NCBI RefSeq assembly: GCF_007004135.1
Contig: NZ_VJMG01000059.1
Span: 1 to 64,000, forward strand
Direction: 5' to 3'
DNA length: 64,000 bases
DNA from: Affinirhizobium straminoryzae
Lineage (GTDB): Bacteria; Pseudomonadota; Alphaproteobacteria; Rhizobiales; Rhizobiaceae
Below are positions 8,427 through 17,674 of this stretch, piece by piece (positions within the stretch are counted from its first letter, which is position 1; each line of letters opens with the position of its first letter). A program made the translations under genes and the position numbers. The notes under the pieces are model-generated. The model was not told where the DNA came from. It saw only the letters and a list, made by a program, of their open reading frames with translations, and ran no database searches.

Positions 8427-9295
8427 CCGCGTTCGGCAAGGGCGATGCCGCCGAGCGCCAGCACCAGCGCGACCACGTGGAAGAGGTGCAGTTCCTCTCC
8501 GATGATCACCACCGACAACAGGGTTCCGAAGACCGGCACCAGGTTGATGAACAGGCCGGCGCGGTTGGCACCGATATGGATGATGCCCTGCACATAAAAG
8601 ATCTGCGCCACCAGTGAGGCAAAGACGGCTGTGTAGAGCACTGCGATCCATCCCGGTGCATCCGGCCACATCATCGTGTTGCGCGCCTGTTCCCAGGCGA
8701 CCAGCGGCAGCGTGCAGACAAGCGCTGCCAGGGCCGGGATCGCCATCAGCGTGCGCCAGTCCACCTGCGGCCGCCAGCGCAGCGCAATCGTATAGGCGGC
8801 ATAGGCCGCGACCGCGATCAGCATCAGCCCGTCGCCGAAATTGACGGAGAGCGAAAGAAGCGTCTTCAGGTCGCCATGCGAGGCTGTCAGCGCCACGCCG
8901 ACCAGCGTCAGAGAAAAGCCAAGAACCTGCGCTAGCGAGACACGGATGCGAAACAGGATGAAATTGGCGAGGAAGATCAGGAAGGGAATGCCGGCCTGCT
9001 CGATCGTGACGTTGATCGCGGTGGTGTAGTGCACGGCGCTGTAAAGCAGCACGTTGAAGGTGGTATAGCCCACCGCGCCGAGGAAGATCAGCACCGGCAG
9101 ATGCCTCTTGGCCACCGGCCAGTCGCGCTTCAGTTGCGGCAGCGAGATGGCGAAAATGATGGCTGAGGCCAGCGCCCAGCGCCACATCGTCAGCATCATC
9201 GGGCTCACATGTCCGACGGCGAGCTTGCCCACCACGGCATTGCCGCCCCAGCAGAGCGTCGCGACGATGAGGTAGGCATAGGCTTTGATATGCAA
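8408..9295 (-). CDS. EamA/DMT-family transporter
   Basis: A 295-residue inner-membrane protein with about ten hydrophobic segments in two EamA repeats (first repeat WGGNAVVGKLAVGHVSPMML, second around residues 150-285). The family exports metabolites or amino acids; the substrate is unknown. I place the start at TTG 9295 (LHIKAYAYL...) because GAGGGACG lies just upstream and the first membrane segment begins directly after it. An ATG 90 bases further upstream would add 30 polar residues with no homology. It is divergent from purA. Confidence 0.85.
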   Translation of the reverse strand: MHIKAYAYLIVATLCWGGNAVVGKLAVGHVSPMMLTMWRWALASAIIFAISLPQLKRDWPVAKRHLPVLIFLGAVGYTTFNVLLYSAVHYTTAINVTIEQAGIPFLIFLANFILFRIRVSLAQVLGFSLTLVGVALTASHGDLKTLLSLSVNFGDGLMLIAVAAYAAYTIALRWRPQVDWRTLMAIPALAALVCTLPLVAWEQARNTMMWPDAPGWIAVLYTAVFASLVAQIFYVQGIIHIGANRAGLFINLVPVFGTLLSVVIIGEELHLFHVVALVLALGGIALAERGKPAER

Positions 9296-9495
9296 GGCGT
9301 CCCTCCCGGACCTGACGCGAAAGATCGGTGCCTTCCGGTCGTTTTGTTGCCGCAATAAACGCTGATGTGCGGGCCTGTCACGCAAAAACGGGCGAAAAGG
9401 TCACAAACGGGTCGCATTCCCGTAAATGACACAGTATAGATGCGCCGGTTTGGGCGGGTGCCAGAGGCCTCGCGACGGAGCAGGAAAGCTAAGAT

Positions 9496-10794
9496 ATGAC
9501 GAATGTCGTGGTAGTCGGTTCGCAATGGGGTGACGAGGGCAAGGGCAAGATTGTCGATTGGCTCTCCGAGCGCGCCGATATCGTGGTGCGCTTCCAGGGC
9601 GGTCACAATGCGGGCCACACCCTGGTCATCGATGGCGTGAGCTACAAGCTCTCGCTTCTGCCGTCTGGCGTCGTGCGTCCGGGCAAGATGGCCGTGATCG
9701 GCAATGGCGTTGTCGTCGATCCGCATGCGCTGATCGCCGAAATCGGCCGCCTGAAGGTGCAGGGCGTCGAAGTGACCCCGGCCAATCTGCGCATCGCCGA
9801 AAATGCCACGCTGATTCTCTCCCTGCACCGCGAACTGGACGGCATGCGCGAAGATGCTGCCACCAACAGCGGCACCAAGATCGGCACCACCCGCCGCGGC
9901 ATCGGCCCGGCCTATGAGGACAAGGTCGGCCGCCGTGCGATCCGCGTCATGGATCTCGCCGATCTCGACGCGCTGGAAGGCAAGGTCGAGCGGATCCTCA
10001 CCCATCACAACGCGCTGCGCCGCGGCTTCGGTGCCGCCGAAGTGGAGCACAAGACGATCATGGAGGAACTGACCTCCATCGCCGACCAGGTGCTGCCCTT
10101 CATGGATTCGGTGTGGAACATGCTGGACAAGGAGCGCCGCAAGGGCGCGCGCATCCTGTTCGAGGGCGCGCAGGGCTCGCTGCTCGACATCGACCATGGT
10201 ACCTATCCCTTCGTCACTTCGTCCAACACGGTGGCCGGTCAGGCGGCCGCCGGCTCCGGCATGGGCCCGGGCGCGCTCGGCTATATCCTCGGCATCACCA
10301 AGGCCTACACGACGCGCGTTGGCGAAGGCCCGTTCCCGACCGAGCTGAAGGACGAGATCGGCCAGTTCCTCGGCGAAAAGGGCCATGAATTCGGCACCGT
10401 GACGGGCCGCAAGCGCCGCTGCGGCTGGTTCGACGCGGCGCTCGTGCGCCAGTCGGTCGCCACCAACGGCATCACCGGCATCGCGCTCACCAAGCTCGAC
10501 GTTCTCGATGGTCTCGACGAGTTGAAGATCTGCGTCGGCTACAGGCTGGACGGTCAGGAGATCGATTATCTGCCGGCCGCGCAGGCTGCGCAGGCCCGCG
10601 TCGAGCCGATCTACATCACGCTGGAAGGCTGGAAGGAATCGACCGTCGGCGCCCGCAAATGGGCGGATCTGCCGGCGCAGGCAATCAAGTATGTGCGTCA
10701 GGTGGAAGAGCTGATCGGGGCCCCGGTGGCGCTGTTGTCCACCAGCCCGGAGCGGGACGACACCATACTTGTGACCGACCCGTTTGAAGACTAA
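9496..10794 (+). CDS. purA: Adenylosuccinate synthetase
   Basis: A 432-residue enzyme that joins IMP and aspartate using GTP to form adenylosuccinate, the first committed step to AMP. The GTP-binding loop GSQWGDEGKGK (residues 8-18) includes catalytic D13, and GGHNAGHT includes H41. GTRRGIGPAYEDK, FEGAQGSLLDIDHGTYP and VTGRKRRCGWFD are also intact. The length matches the family norm. GGAGCAGGAAAG precedes the ATG. The large disordered membrane-protein gene follows 60 bp downstream and may be cotranscribed. Confidence 0.98.
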   Translation: MTNVVVVGSQWGDEGKGKIVDWLSERADIVVRFQGGHNAGHTLVIDGVSYKLSLLPSGVVRPGKMAVIGNGVVVDPHALIAEIGRLKVQGVEVTPANLRIAENATLILSLHRELDGMREDAATNSGTKIGTTRRGIGPAYEDKVGRRAIRVMDLADLDALEGKVERILTHHNALRRGFGAAEVEHKTIMEELTSIADQVLPFMDSVWNMLDKERRKGARILFEGAQGSLLDIDHGTYPFVTSSNTVAGQAAAGSGMGPGALGYILGITKAYTTRVGEGPFPTELKDEIGQFLGEKGHEFGTVTGRKRRCGWFDAALVRQSVATNGITGIALTKLDVLDGLDELKICVGYRLDGQEIDYLPAAQAAQARVEPIYITLEGWKESTVGARKWADLPAQAIKYVRQVEELIGAPVALLSTSPERDDTILVTDPFED

Positions 10795-10854
10795 GGTTCA
10801 GCGCTATCTACCTTTTCACTCGGCCGTCGAGCCGGTGATCAAGAGAAAGTATCA

Positions 10855-13560
10855 ATGGCTGATTTTGTAGCGGTTATTCGCCGGGCCGTGGACGGGCTGG
10901 CGAACAATACACCCGAGATGCGCATCCGGGTTTACGAAAAGGCACGCGGCGCCGTCCAGCGGCAGCTGGAGAACATGAAGCCGCGCCCGACGGATGACAT
11001 GCTGCGTCGCCAGATGGAAAAGCTGGAGGCCGCGATCCGGGAGGTCGAGGCCGAACATGCGGAAGCCTTGCCTGCCCTGGACGAGCCCGCGCCCGCTGCG
11101 CTTGCCTTTCCCGCGCAGCCCCAGACGGCTGTCGAGCCAGAGCCGCAGCATGAGCCGGTCTATGCCGCGCCTGCGCCATCCGCCCATGTCGATCCGGTCG
11201 CAGCGCCTGACGCCGAACCGCAGCGGGATTTTGCACCGGCAGAGCAGGATGCCTATGATTCTGCCCCGCAGCACGTGGAGCCGACCGCCCACGATGCGCC
11301 CGTCAACGATGCGCGGGAGGAGACTTCCGCTGCCGGGTACGATCGCGCCTATGCCGATGAGGCCGAGACTGCGCCCGTGCGGCCGGAGCCAGAGGCGCCC
11401 GTTTCGCAGGCTGTCTTCGGGGAGGCGCGCCACGAGGAGCCCGTATGGGCCGCGCCTGTCCGGGTCGAGCCTGTCCGGGTCGAGCCGGAGGAGCCATCCT
11501 ATTCTCCGGCCTATGCCGATGCATCCGAAGCCGTTTCGGTGGATTATGCGCCGCCGGCCGAGGTGGCTGAAGAGCCATCGCGTGGGTTCGAGCCTGAACA
11601 CGACGACCTGGCGCCGGCTCCAGCGCAGTTCTCCGGCCCTAATGGTCGCGACACGCCGTTCGGCCAGCCGGTGTCCGCCGTATCGGGCGACCCCTTTGCC
11701 GATGACGAACCGGCCTACGCGCCCTTTGCGCGAGCCGATGCGTCGCGGATGCCGGAACCGCCGCTGGCGATGCCGGAGCGTCCGGAGCCTGTCTATCCTG
11801 TCTATGATGGCCCGCAGCGTCCGCGCTCGCTGGCAACGCCGGTCTGGCCCGACGCGCCGTCGACTGCGCCGAGCATTGCCGAGGAACCGCTTGGCTCCGA
11901 CGAGCCCGAGGTGGCAGCCACGAGCCATGCGGAGGCGTTGCCTGCCGATCATGCCTGGCATGCCTCCGCGCATCAGGATTTGCCTGCCCATGATGCAGGC
12001 GCAGACGATCACGCGCAGTCTGCCGCGACCTCGCATTGGCCGGAAGATACAAGCTGGAAACAGGACCAGAGCTGGGAAAGCGTGACCGCTGCTTCCGTCG
12101 AAACGCCGGCGCGCGCGGCAGGTCTTGATGACCGCGAAGCGGCCGAACTGTTCGAGGCCCATTTCGACGAGCCCGCCCGTGCCGAAGCGCATGTGGAAAT
12201 GCCGGCGGTGACCGGCTTCCCGGATTTCCCTGCCACTGCGGCGACCAAAGCCAGGAGCGCGGCCGAGCCGGAGCCGCATGATCCCCTGGCGACCTATCTT
12301 CAGCCGCTCAATGCACAGGCCAAGGCCAAGGTGGAACCGAAGCCGGCTGCTCCGGCCGCTGCGGCCGCCGGCGATCCATGGAATGATCTGGAGCAGTTGA
12401 TCGGCTATGACCGCGATGGCGAGGCGAAGGCTGCCCGCGCTGCCGATGGGCCGCCGGATGAAGAAGACCTGGCCGGCATGACCATGCCGACGCGCCCCTA
12501 CCGGGTGCAGCCGAAGCCGAAGCGCAGCTATGGCAAGATCCTGCTTGCCGTGGTGGGGCTCTGCCTGGTGGCCGGCGGCGGATTTGCGGTGTGGAAGAAC
12601 CGCACCACACTCGACGAACTGGTCGAGAATGTCACCGGTGGCGCCATCCAGCCTCCGGTCGAACCGGCCAAGACGCCTGCTGCCACGCAGGGCGCAACGA
12701 CGGCCGCCGCACCGGCCGCCGGCAACGGCGCGACCCCGGCACCGGCCAATGCGCCGGCCGCCAGTGCGAATGCCGGTCCGACGAAGTTCACCCAGCGGCT
12801 TCTCGCCAACGGCACGGAAGTGGATACGGGCCCGGGGGGGCCGTCCGTTGGGGCGCCAGGCCAGTCGATTGCGCAGGCGAGCCCGCCGGCCGCTGGTGCC
12901 GATGCACCCGCCGCAGGCGCAACCGCACAGTCTGCGCCTGCAAACCCGGCAGCGCCCGCCGCACCGGCAGCCGGCACGCCGCCGGCAGCAACGCCCGCCG
13001 CAGCCGGCGAGAAGATCTTCCTCTACGAGGAAAAGATCGGCCAGTCCTCGCTGACCTCGATCGCCGGCACCGTGACCTGGTCGCTGCAGAACGAGACCGG
13101 CGATGACGGCAAGCCGCAGCCGGTCGTGCAGGGTCGCATCAGCGTGCCCGAGCGGGGCATGACGGCGCTGCTGACCTTCAAGCGCAACACCGATCCTTCG
13201 CTGCCGGCCAGCCATCTTGTGGAGTTTGTCTTCTCCTTGCCGCCGAATTTCGAAGGCGGCTCGATCGAAAGCGTGCAGCGCATCTCGATGAAGCAGAGCG
13301 AGCAGGACCGTGGCGATCCGCTGGTGGCCGTGCCGGCCAAGATCACGCCGGACTTCCACATGATCGCACTCAACGATTTCCCGGATGCCCGCGCCCGCAA
13401 CATGGACCTGCTCAAGTCGCGCAACTGGCTGGACGTGCCGATCATCTATGGAACAGGACGTCGTGCGCTGCTGACGCTGCAGAAGGGACCGGAAGGCATC
13501 AAGGCCTTCGACGAGGCGATCCGCGGCTGGGCCGCGCTCTCGCCGCCACAGGGCCAGTAA
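10855..13560 (+). CDS. Large Ala/Pro-rich one-pass membrane protein (unknown function)
   Basis: A 901-residue protein that I can describe but not assign to a named family. Residues 1-65 form a charged helical start (MADFVAVIRRAVDGLANNTP). A low-complexity acidic Ala/Pro/Glu region follows to about residue 550, then one membrane segment at about 561-580 (ILLAVVGLCLVAGGGFAVW). An Ala/Pro/Thr linker and a folded, probably periplasmic domain of about 180 residues (from about 720) complete it. The layout suggests a cytoplasmic disordered tail anchored to an envelope domain. Rhizobial genomes commonly carry such a gene after purA. A strong terminator follows. Confidence 0.8.
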   Translation: MADFVAVIRRAVDGLANNTPEMRIRVYEKARGAVQRQLENMKPRPTDDMLRRQMEKLEAAIREVEAEHAEALPALDEPAPAALAFPAQPQTAVEPEPQHEPVYAAPAPSAHVDPVAAPDAEPQRDFAPAEQDAYDSAPQHVEPTAHDAPVNDAREETSAAGYDRAYADEAETAPVRPEPEAPVSQAVFGEARHEEPVWAAPVRVEPVRVEPEEPSYSPAYADASEAVSVDYAPPAEVAEEPSRGFEPEHDDLAPAPAQFSGPNGRDTPFGQPVSAVSGDPFADDEPAYAPFARADASRMPEPPLAMPERPEPVYPVYDGPQRPRSLATPVWPDAPSTAPSIAEEPLGSDEPEVAATSHAEALPADHAWHASAHQDLPAHDAGADDHAQSAATSHWPEDTSWKQDQSWESVTAASVETPARAAGLDDREAAELFEAHFDEPARAEAHVEMPAVTGFPDFPATAATKARSAAEPEPHDPLATYLQPLNAQAKAKVEPKPAAPAAAAAGDPWNDLEQLIGYDRDGEAKAARAADGPPDEEDLAGMTMPTRPYRVQPKPKRSYGKILLAVVGLCLVAGGGFAVWKNRTTLDELVENVTGGAIQPPVEPAKTPAATQGATTAAAPAAGNGATPAPANAPAASANAGPTKFTQRLLANGTEVDTGPGGPSVGAPGQSIAQASPPAAGADAPAAGATAQSAPANPAAPAAPAAGTPPAATPAAAGEKIFLYEEKIGQSSLTSIAGTVTWSLQNETGDDGKPQPVVQGRISVPERGMTALLTFKRNTDPSLPASHLVEFVFSLPPNFEGGSIESVQRISMKQSEQDRGDPLVAVPAKITPDFHMIALNDFPDARARNMDLLKSRNWLDVPIIYGTGRRALLTLQKGPEGIKAFDEAIRGWAALSPPQGQ

Positions 13561-13580
13561 TCCTTTTCAAGACTGTTTTC

Positions 13581-13620
13581 CTGGATCCGCCGGAGACCTC
13601 TCCGGCGGATCCAGTCGTTT
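13581..13620 (+). terminator. Rho-independent terminator
   Basis: Perfect 16-bp stem CTGGATCCGCCGGAGA / TCTCCGGCGGATCCAG with a two-base loop, followed by TCGTTT, 20 bp after the 901-residue gene. It separates the purA unit from the downstream ABC exporter genes. Confidence 0.8.
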
Positions 13621-13699
13621 CCGGATTGGGCGTCCGCGACCACACAAAAGCCGCGCTTGCCGTGGATCACCGGCTATCGAGGCGAAGAGCAGGTGGACC

Positions 13700-14611
13700 A
13701 TGGCGGTGGCTGAGGGACAAGAGCCGGCGATCGAGGTGAAATCCATCGGCAAGGCTTTCGGTTTCGGTGCCGCGAGCATCAAGGCGCTGGACGACCTGAC
13801 GCTTTCCATTCCCAGGGGCTGTGTCTATGGCCTGCTCGGGCCGAATGGCGCAGGCAAGAGCACCCTTTTACGCATCATCGCTGGCCTGGTGCGGCCGGAT
13901 CGCGGTGGGGTTTCCCTGTTTGGCGAAGAGGCAGGTCCGCAAAGCCGGCGCCGGATCGGCATGCTGATCGAGTCACCCTCCTTCTATCCCTTCCTGACCG
14001 CCCGCGAACATCTGGAGATGTTTGCCCGGCAGGCGGGCACGATAGATCGGGTCGCGCCGGTCCTTTCGCGCGTCGATCTCGTCCGGGCCGCCGACAAGAA
14101 GGTGTCCGGTTTTTCGCTCGGCATGAAGCAGCGGCTCGGCATCGCCTGTGCTCTCGTCTCTCAGCCGGAGGCCGTGATCCTCGACGAGCCGACCAACGGG
14201 CTCGATCCCGACGGCATTCTGGAGATGCGCGCGCTGCTTCTGGATCTCGCCCGGCGCGAGGGCATCACAGTCCTTTTGTCCAGCCATCTGCTGGACGAGG
14301 TGGAGCGCGTCTGCGACCGCGTCGCCATTCTTCGCCGTGGCCGCCTTGCCGCCGAAGGCGCGGTGGCCGAGCTTCTCGACCGGCAGGGCCGCTTCTGGCT
14401 GAAGGTGGACGAGCCGGAGCGCGTCATGCACGCCCTTGCCGGGCGCGGTGAACCGGGTGAGGGGGGCCTCTTCGTGCGAGTGGAGGAGGCGGAGGTGCCG
14501 GACCTCATCCGGACGCTGGCGGTTGCTGGCATCCGTATCCACGAGGCCAAATGGGTGAAGCCGGACCTCGAAACTGTCTTTCTGTCGCAGACGCGCGAGG
14601 TTGCGCCATGA
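13700..14611 (+). CDS. ABC exporter ATP-binding protein (CcmA/BcrA-like)
   Basis: A 303-residue ATPase of the ABC-2 export type. Walker A is GPNGAGKST (residues 47-55), the signature is modified to FSLGMKQRLG as usual in this subfamily, and Walker B is VILDEPTNGLDPDG followed by SSHLLDEV. A C-terminal extension of about 80 residues is typical of bacitracin/lantibiotic-resistance and drug-export ATPases. AGGTGG precedes the ATG. The stop overlaps the permease start (ATGA), so the two form one exporter. The substrate is unknown. Confidence 0.9.
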   Translation: MAVAEGQEPAIEVKSIGKAFGFGAASIKALDDLTLSIPRGCVYGLLGPNGAGKSTLLRIIAGLVRPDRGGVSLFGEEAGPQSRRRIGMLIESPSFYPFLTAREHLEMFARQAGTIDRVAPVLSRVDLVRAADKKVSGFSLGMKQRLGIACALVSQPEAVILDEPTNGLDPDGILEMRALLLDLARREGITVLLSSHLLDEVERVCDRVAILRRGRLAAEGAVAELLDRQGRFWLKVDEPERVMHALAGRGEPGEGGLFVRVEEAEVPDLIRTLAVAGIRIHEAKWVKPDLETVFLSQTREVAP

Positions 14612-15402
14612 GAGGGCTTCTCTCCGGTGAATGGCTGAAGCTGATGCGCCAGCCCTCGCTGTTGTTCTGGGGCTTCCTGTCGGTGCCGCTCCTGTCCATC
14701 CTGTTCAAGCTTTTGATGGAGGGGCTGGTCCTCATGCGGACCGGCCGCCACGATGATGCGCCTGTCGATCTGCTTCTCTCGGCGGCGCACGCCATGGGGC
14801 TTTCCGGCAATTCCATGGGCCATCTGCTCTATGCCTTCGGCACGGCCTCCGTGCTCTCCTTGGAATATCGCTTCGCTACCTGGCGGCTGCTGGTGCCGCG
14901 CCACGCGCGTGGCCGGCTTCTTGCCGTCAAGTTCATCCTCTGCCTCGGGGCGATCTCAGCCGGTCTGGTTGTTGCCGTGCTTGGCGACATGGTGCTGAAC
15001 GCCATGCTGTCCATCGCCAATGGTATGGGCCTTGCGGGCGTCATCGTGCGGCTGGCGTCGCTCCCCTTGCTGGCGGCAGCGTTTGCGATCGCGCTGCTCG
15101 AACTGGCGGTCCTGACAGCGCTGGCCTTCGTCCTTGTCGTCGCCACACGCTCGCTAATGGGGGCCGTCATCCCCACCTTCCTGCTTGCGATCGGCAGTTC
15201 GCTGCTGCAGGTCTATCTCGGTTCGGACAGCGACGGCATTCCGCTGCCGGCCTATGGCGCGCAGGCGCTGCGTGACTGGCTGTTCTCGCAGGCTTCTGTC
15301 GAGGCAGGCCTGCTTGGCCTTGCCATGCTGGCCGGCTGGCTGGCGGTGCTTGGGACCCTCATGCTCGTCGCCTTTTCGCGCCAGCAGCTTTCCAGCGAGT
15401 AG
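14608..15402 (+). CDS. ABC-2 type exporter permease
   Basis: A 264-residue integral membrane protein with about six hydrophobic segments. It starts MRGLLSGEWLKLMRQPSLLF, the amphipathic opening seen in BcrB/NosY-type ABC-2 permeases. The ATG overlaps the ATPase stop (ATGA), so translation is coupled and the start is well defined. Together with the ATPase it forms a two-gene exporter, perhaps for a lipid-active compound or antibiotic; sequence alone does not tell. It converges with rpoH, sharing a terminator-bearing gap. Confidence 0.85.
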   Translation: MRGLLSGEWLKLMRQPSLLFWGFLSVPLLSILFKLLMEGLVLMRTGRHDDAPVDLLLSAAHAMGLSGNSMGHLLYAFGTASVLSLEYRFATWRLLVPRHARGRLLAVKFILCLGAISAGLVVAVLGDMVLNAMLSIANGMGLAGVIVRLASLPLLAAAFAIALLELAVLTALAFVLVVATRSLMGAVIPTFLLAIGSSLLQVYLGSDSDGIPLPAYGAQALRDWLFSQASVEAGLLGLAMLAGWLAVLGTLMLVAFSRQQLSSE

Positions 15403-15435
15403 CCGGCACCGGGCGGTCTCGCGCAGCCATAACGG

Positions 15436-15458
15436 AAAAAGCCGCCCGGAGGGGCGGC
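15436..15458 (-). terminator. rpoH Rho-independent terminator
   Basis: On the leftward strand a GCCGCCC / CTCC / GGGCGGC stem is followed directly by TTTTT, 30 bp downstream of the rpoH stop. This is a textbook intrinsic terminator. Confidence 0.85.
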
Positions 15459-15488
15459 TTGCCGTTGGCTCGAAGGGTCAGGCAGGTC

Positions 15489-16391
15489 TTACGCGTCGAC
15501 GACGCGCAGTGCCTTGGCCTGTGCGAGAGCTTCCTTCTGCACGGCCTCCTGCACCTTCTCGAAGGCGCGCACTTCGATCTGGCGCACGCGCTCGCGGCTG
15601 ATGTCGAACTCGGCGGAGAGCTCTTCCAGCGTGACAGGATCTTCGGCAAGGCGGCGTGCCTCGAAGATGCGGCGTTCACGCTCGTTCAGCACGCCAAGCG
15701 CCTTTTCCAGAAGGCGGCGGCGGGTTTCCAGCTCGTCCTGCTCGATCAGCACGTCTTCCTGGCTGTCATGGTCATCCACCAGCCAGTCCTGCCACTGACC
15801 GGATTCGCCTTCGGTCGCCCGGATCGGCGCGTTCAGCGAGGCATCGCCGGACAGGCGGCGGTTCATCGAAACGACTTCTTCCTCGGAGACGTTCAGCTTG
15901 GTGGCGATCTCCTTGACCTGGTCCGGCTTCAGATCGCCTTCGTCAATGGCCTGGATGCGGCCTTTCAGGCGGCGCAGGTTGAAGAACAGGCGCTTCTGGT
16001 TGGCTGTCGTGCCCATCTTCACCAGAGACCACGAGCGCAGGATATATTCCTGGATCGAAGCCTTGATCCACCACATGGCATAGGTGGCCAGACGGAAGCC
16101 GCGTTCCGGATCGAATTTCTTGACCGCCTGCATCAGGCCGACATTGCCTTCGGACACGACTTCGCCGATCGGCAGGCCGTAGCCGCGATAGCCCATGGCG
16201 ATCTTGGCCACGAGACGCAGATGGCTCGTCACCAGCTGATGGGCGGCATCACGGTCGCCATGCTCGGCATAGCGCTTGGCAAGCATGTATTCCTGCTGCG
16301 GCTCCAGCATTGGAAACTTGCGGATTTCATCCAGATAGCGGTTCAGGCCGGCTTCGCCGGCGGTAATCGATGGCAGAGTATTGCGGGCCAT
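15489..16391 (-). CDS. rpoH: RNA polymerase heat-shock sigma factor RpoH (RpoH1 type)
   Basis: A 300-residue sigma-32 family factor directing RNA polymerase to heat-shock promoters. Region 2 contains GEVVSEGNVGLMQAVKKFDP and RLATYAMWWIKASIQEYILR. The RpoH box is present as KRLFFNLRRLKG, and region 4.2 ends in VTLEELSAEFDISRERVRQI. The opening MARNTLPSITAGEAGLNRYL and the ending ALRVVDA match the RpoH1 paralogue of Rhizobiaceae. The start has AAGGGGG upstream. A candidate promoter lies 112-140 bp before the ATG, and an intrinsic terminator follows the gene. Confidence 0.97.
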   Translation of the reverse strand: MARNTLPSITAGEAGLNRYLDEIRKFPMLEPQQEYMLAKRYAEHGDRDAAHQLVTSHLRLVAKIAMGYRGYGLPIGEVVSEGNVGLMQAVKKFDPERGFRLATYAMWWIKASIQEYILRSWSLVKMGTTANQKRLFFNLRRLKGRIQAIDEGDLKPDQVKEIATKLNVSEEEVVSMNRRLSGDASLNAPIRATEGESGQWQDWLVDDHDSQEDVLIEQDELETRRRLLEKALGVLNERERRIFEARRLAEDPVTLEELSAEFDISRERVRQIEVRAFEKVQEAVQKEALAQAKALRVVDA

Positions 16392-16502
16392 AAAGCACCC
16401 CCTTCTGATCTTTTTGCGGCTCCCATGGGCACGATCTGAGCGGTCCCGGAGGCGAGCCATCTGGTGCGGGTCTTCCCTCGACCCCGCACCTATCCACCTG
16501 AC

Positions 16503-16531
16503 AGATAAGTGCGGCGCAACCGTGATTCAAG
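16503..16531 (-). promoter_or_regulatory. Candidate rpoH promoter
   Basis: On the leftward strand CTTGAA is followed by a 17-base spacer and TTATCT, a reasonable -35/-10 pair for the alphaproteobacterial housekeeping sigma factor (CTTGAC-N17-CTATAT). It lies about 112 bp upstream of the rpoH start codon. CTTGAA would also suit RpoH recognition, so autoregulation is possible. Confidence 0.4.
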
Positions 16532-16591
16532 CAAAGCCCTCTGCTCACGTCCTCGTTATCGCATTACGTGCAGGGCGGCATCTGGATCATG

Positions 16592-17377
16592 TCAGCGGTA
16601 GGCCCGCTCGGAAAGTCCCCGCATGCCGGAGCGGCGCATCAGCTCGTAGAGCATGCGCCTGCGGATCGGGTCGTGCAGCCGCACGACAGGAGAGCCGAGA
16701 AAGGTGGTGTCCGTCCGCTCGAAGGCAGAGAGGTCGGGCGCCTGGCGGATCGTTTCGGCATAGGTGGCATGAAAGGTGCGGCGGCAGACATAGGTCTTGT
16801 ACTTGGTCATGCAGAAGGCAGCGAAACGGTCCTGATGCGTGCGCAGGAAATCCGCGACCCCCACCGTCACCTCCGGCCAGGCGGGATTGAAGGTGTCATC
16901 GAAGACGATGACACCGTGATCGGCAAGACAGGCCATGGCAAGCGCGCTGTCGGCAGCGACATGGTGCAGATGGTGACCACCATCGATACTGAAGAAGCGA
17001 ACGGGGCCGACGCGGCTGGTAATGTCGCAGGGGCGAAGCGCCGTGCTGTCGCCACGGATCACCAGCTGGTGGTCGACCGGCAGACCGAGGCGCGCGCCAT
17101 TCTCGAGGAAACGGCGATATTGGCCAGGTGCGCCGTCCTCGTCTCCTTCCAGATCGAAGAGATCGATCGCCAGAACCTTGCTCTCGGGTCCGGCGAGGTG
17201 GCGCAGCAGGAAATAGGAGCGGCCGTAATAGATCCCTATCTCCGCCAGGCCGCCGATCGCACCATCCTGCTGCTGCTTATGGAGAAGGGTGGAAAAGACC
17301 AGGGCATCCGGCGGATCGATATAGCCCTCGACCGCCTGCAGCGCGTCGAAGATGAATTTTCGGCTCTCACCGTTCAT
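16592..17377 (-). CDS. Class I SAM-dependent methyltransferase
   Basis: A 261-residue Rossmann-fold methyltransferase of the Methyltransf_24 type. The SAM-binding motif I is LAEIGIYYGRSYFLL with the acidic end of strand 2 in LAIDLFD. The post-motif FFSIDGGHHLHHVAADSALA and the strand VIVFDDTFN are typical of cephalosporin-hydroxylase/macrocin-O-methyltransferase-like enzymes. The start was chosen at the ATG preceded by GAGGGAAG; a further 63 upstream bases remain open. It lies alone between rpoH and the pseudouridine synthase. The acceptor substrate is unknown. Confidence 0.8.
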   Translation of the reverse strand: MNGESRKFIFDALQAVEGYIDPPDALVFSTLLHKQQQDGAIGGLAEIGIYYGRSYFLLRHLAGPESKVLAIDLFDLEGDEDGAPGQYRRFLENGARLGLPVDHQLVIRGDSTALRPCDITSRVGPVRFFSIDGGHHLHHVAADSALAMACLADHGVIVFDDTFNPAWPEVTVGVADFLRTHQDRFAAFCMTKYKTYVCRRTFHATYAETIRQAPDLSAFERTDTTFLGSPVVRLHDPIRRRMLYELMRRSGMRGLSERAYR

Positions 17378-17674
17378 CGTCACTTCCCTCTCTGGTTGTT
17401 CCTCGGGCGCCGCGACAAAGACACGGATCGTCCGCCCCACGTCCCGGCAAGGTTTGAACGATGTTGGGTTTCAAGGCCTTGCCGGCCGAGGAAAAGGAGG
17501 GAAGAGCATTGGAGCGAAATTGGGGCGCAGCCGGACCGGGTATATTGCTGCCGGGATTGCTGAAATATGCGACCCAGGGTGGCGTAATGCGCGTGGCTGT
17601 AGGGTTGTGCGGCGCGGATGTGTCCACGCCGTGCATGATCGTTTTCTGATGTTTGGGCGCGCCGCGGGCTGCCG

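Noticed and set aside
10852..13359. Long open frame (835 codons) antisense to the 901-residue disordered protein
   Set aside because: Arg/Gly/His-rich shadow translation caused by high GC third positions; the plus-strand protein has a membrane segment, a folded domain and a terminator.
17378..17674. Small gene of about 62 codons between the methyltransferase and pseudouridine synthase
   Set aside because: No ribosome site, homology or codon bias supports it.
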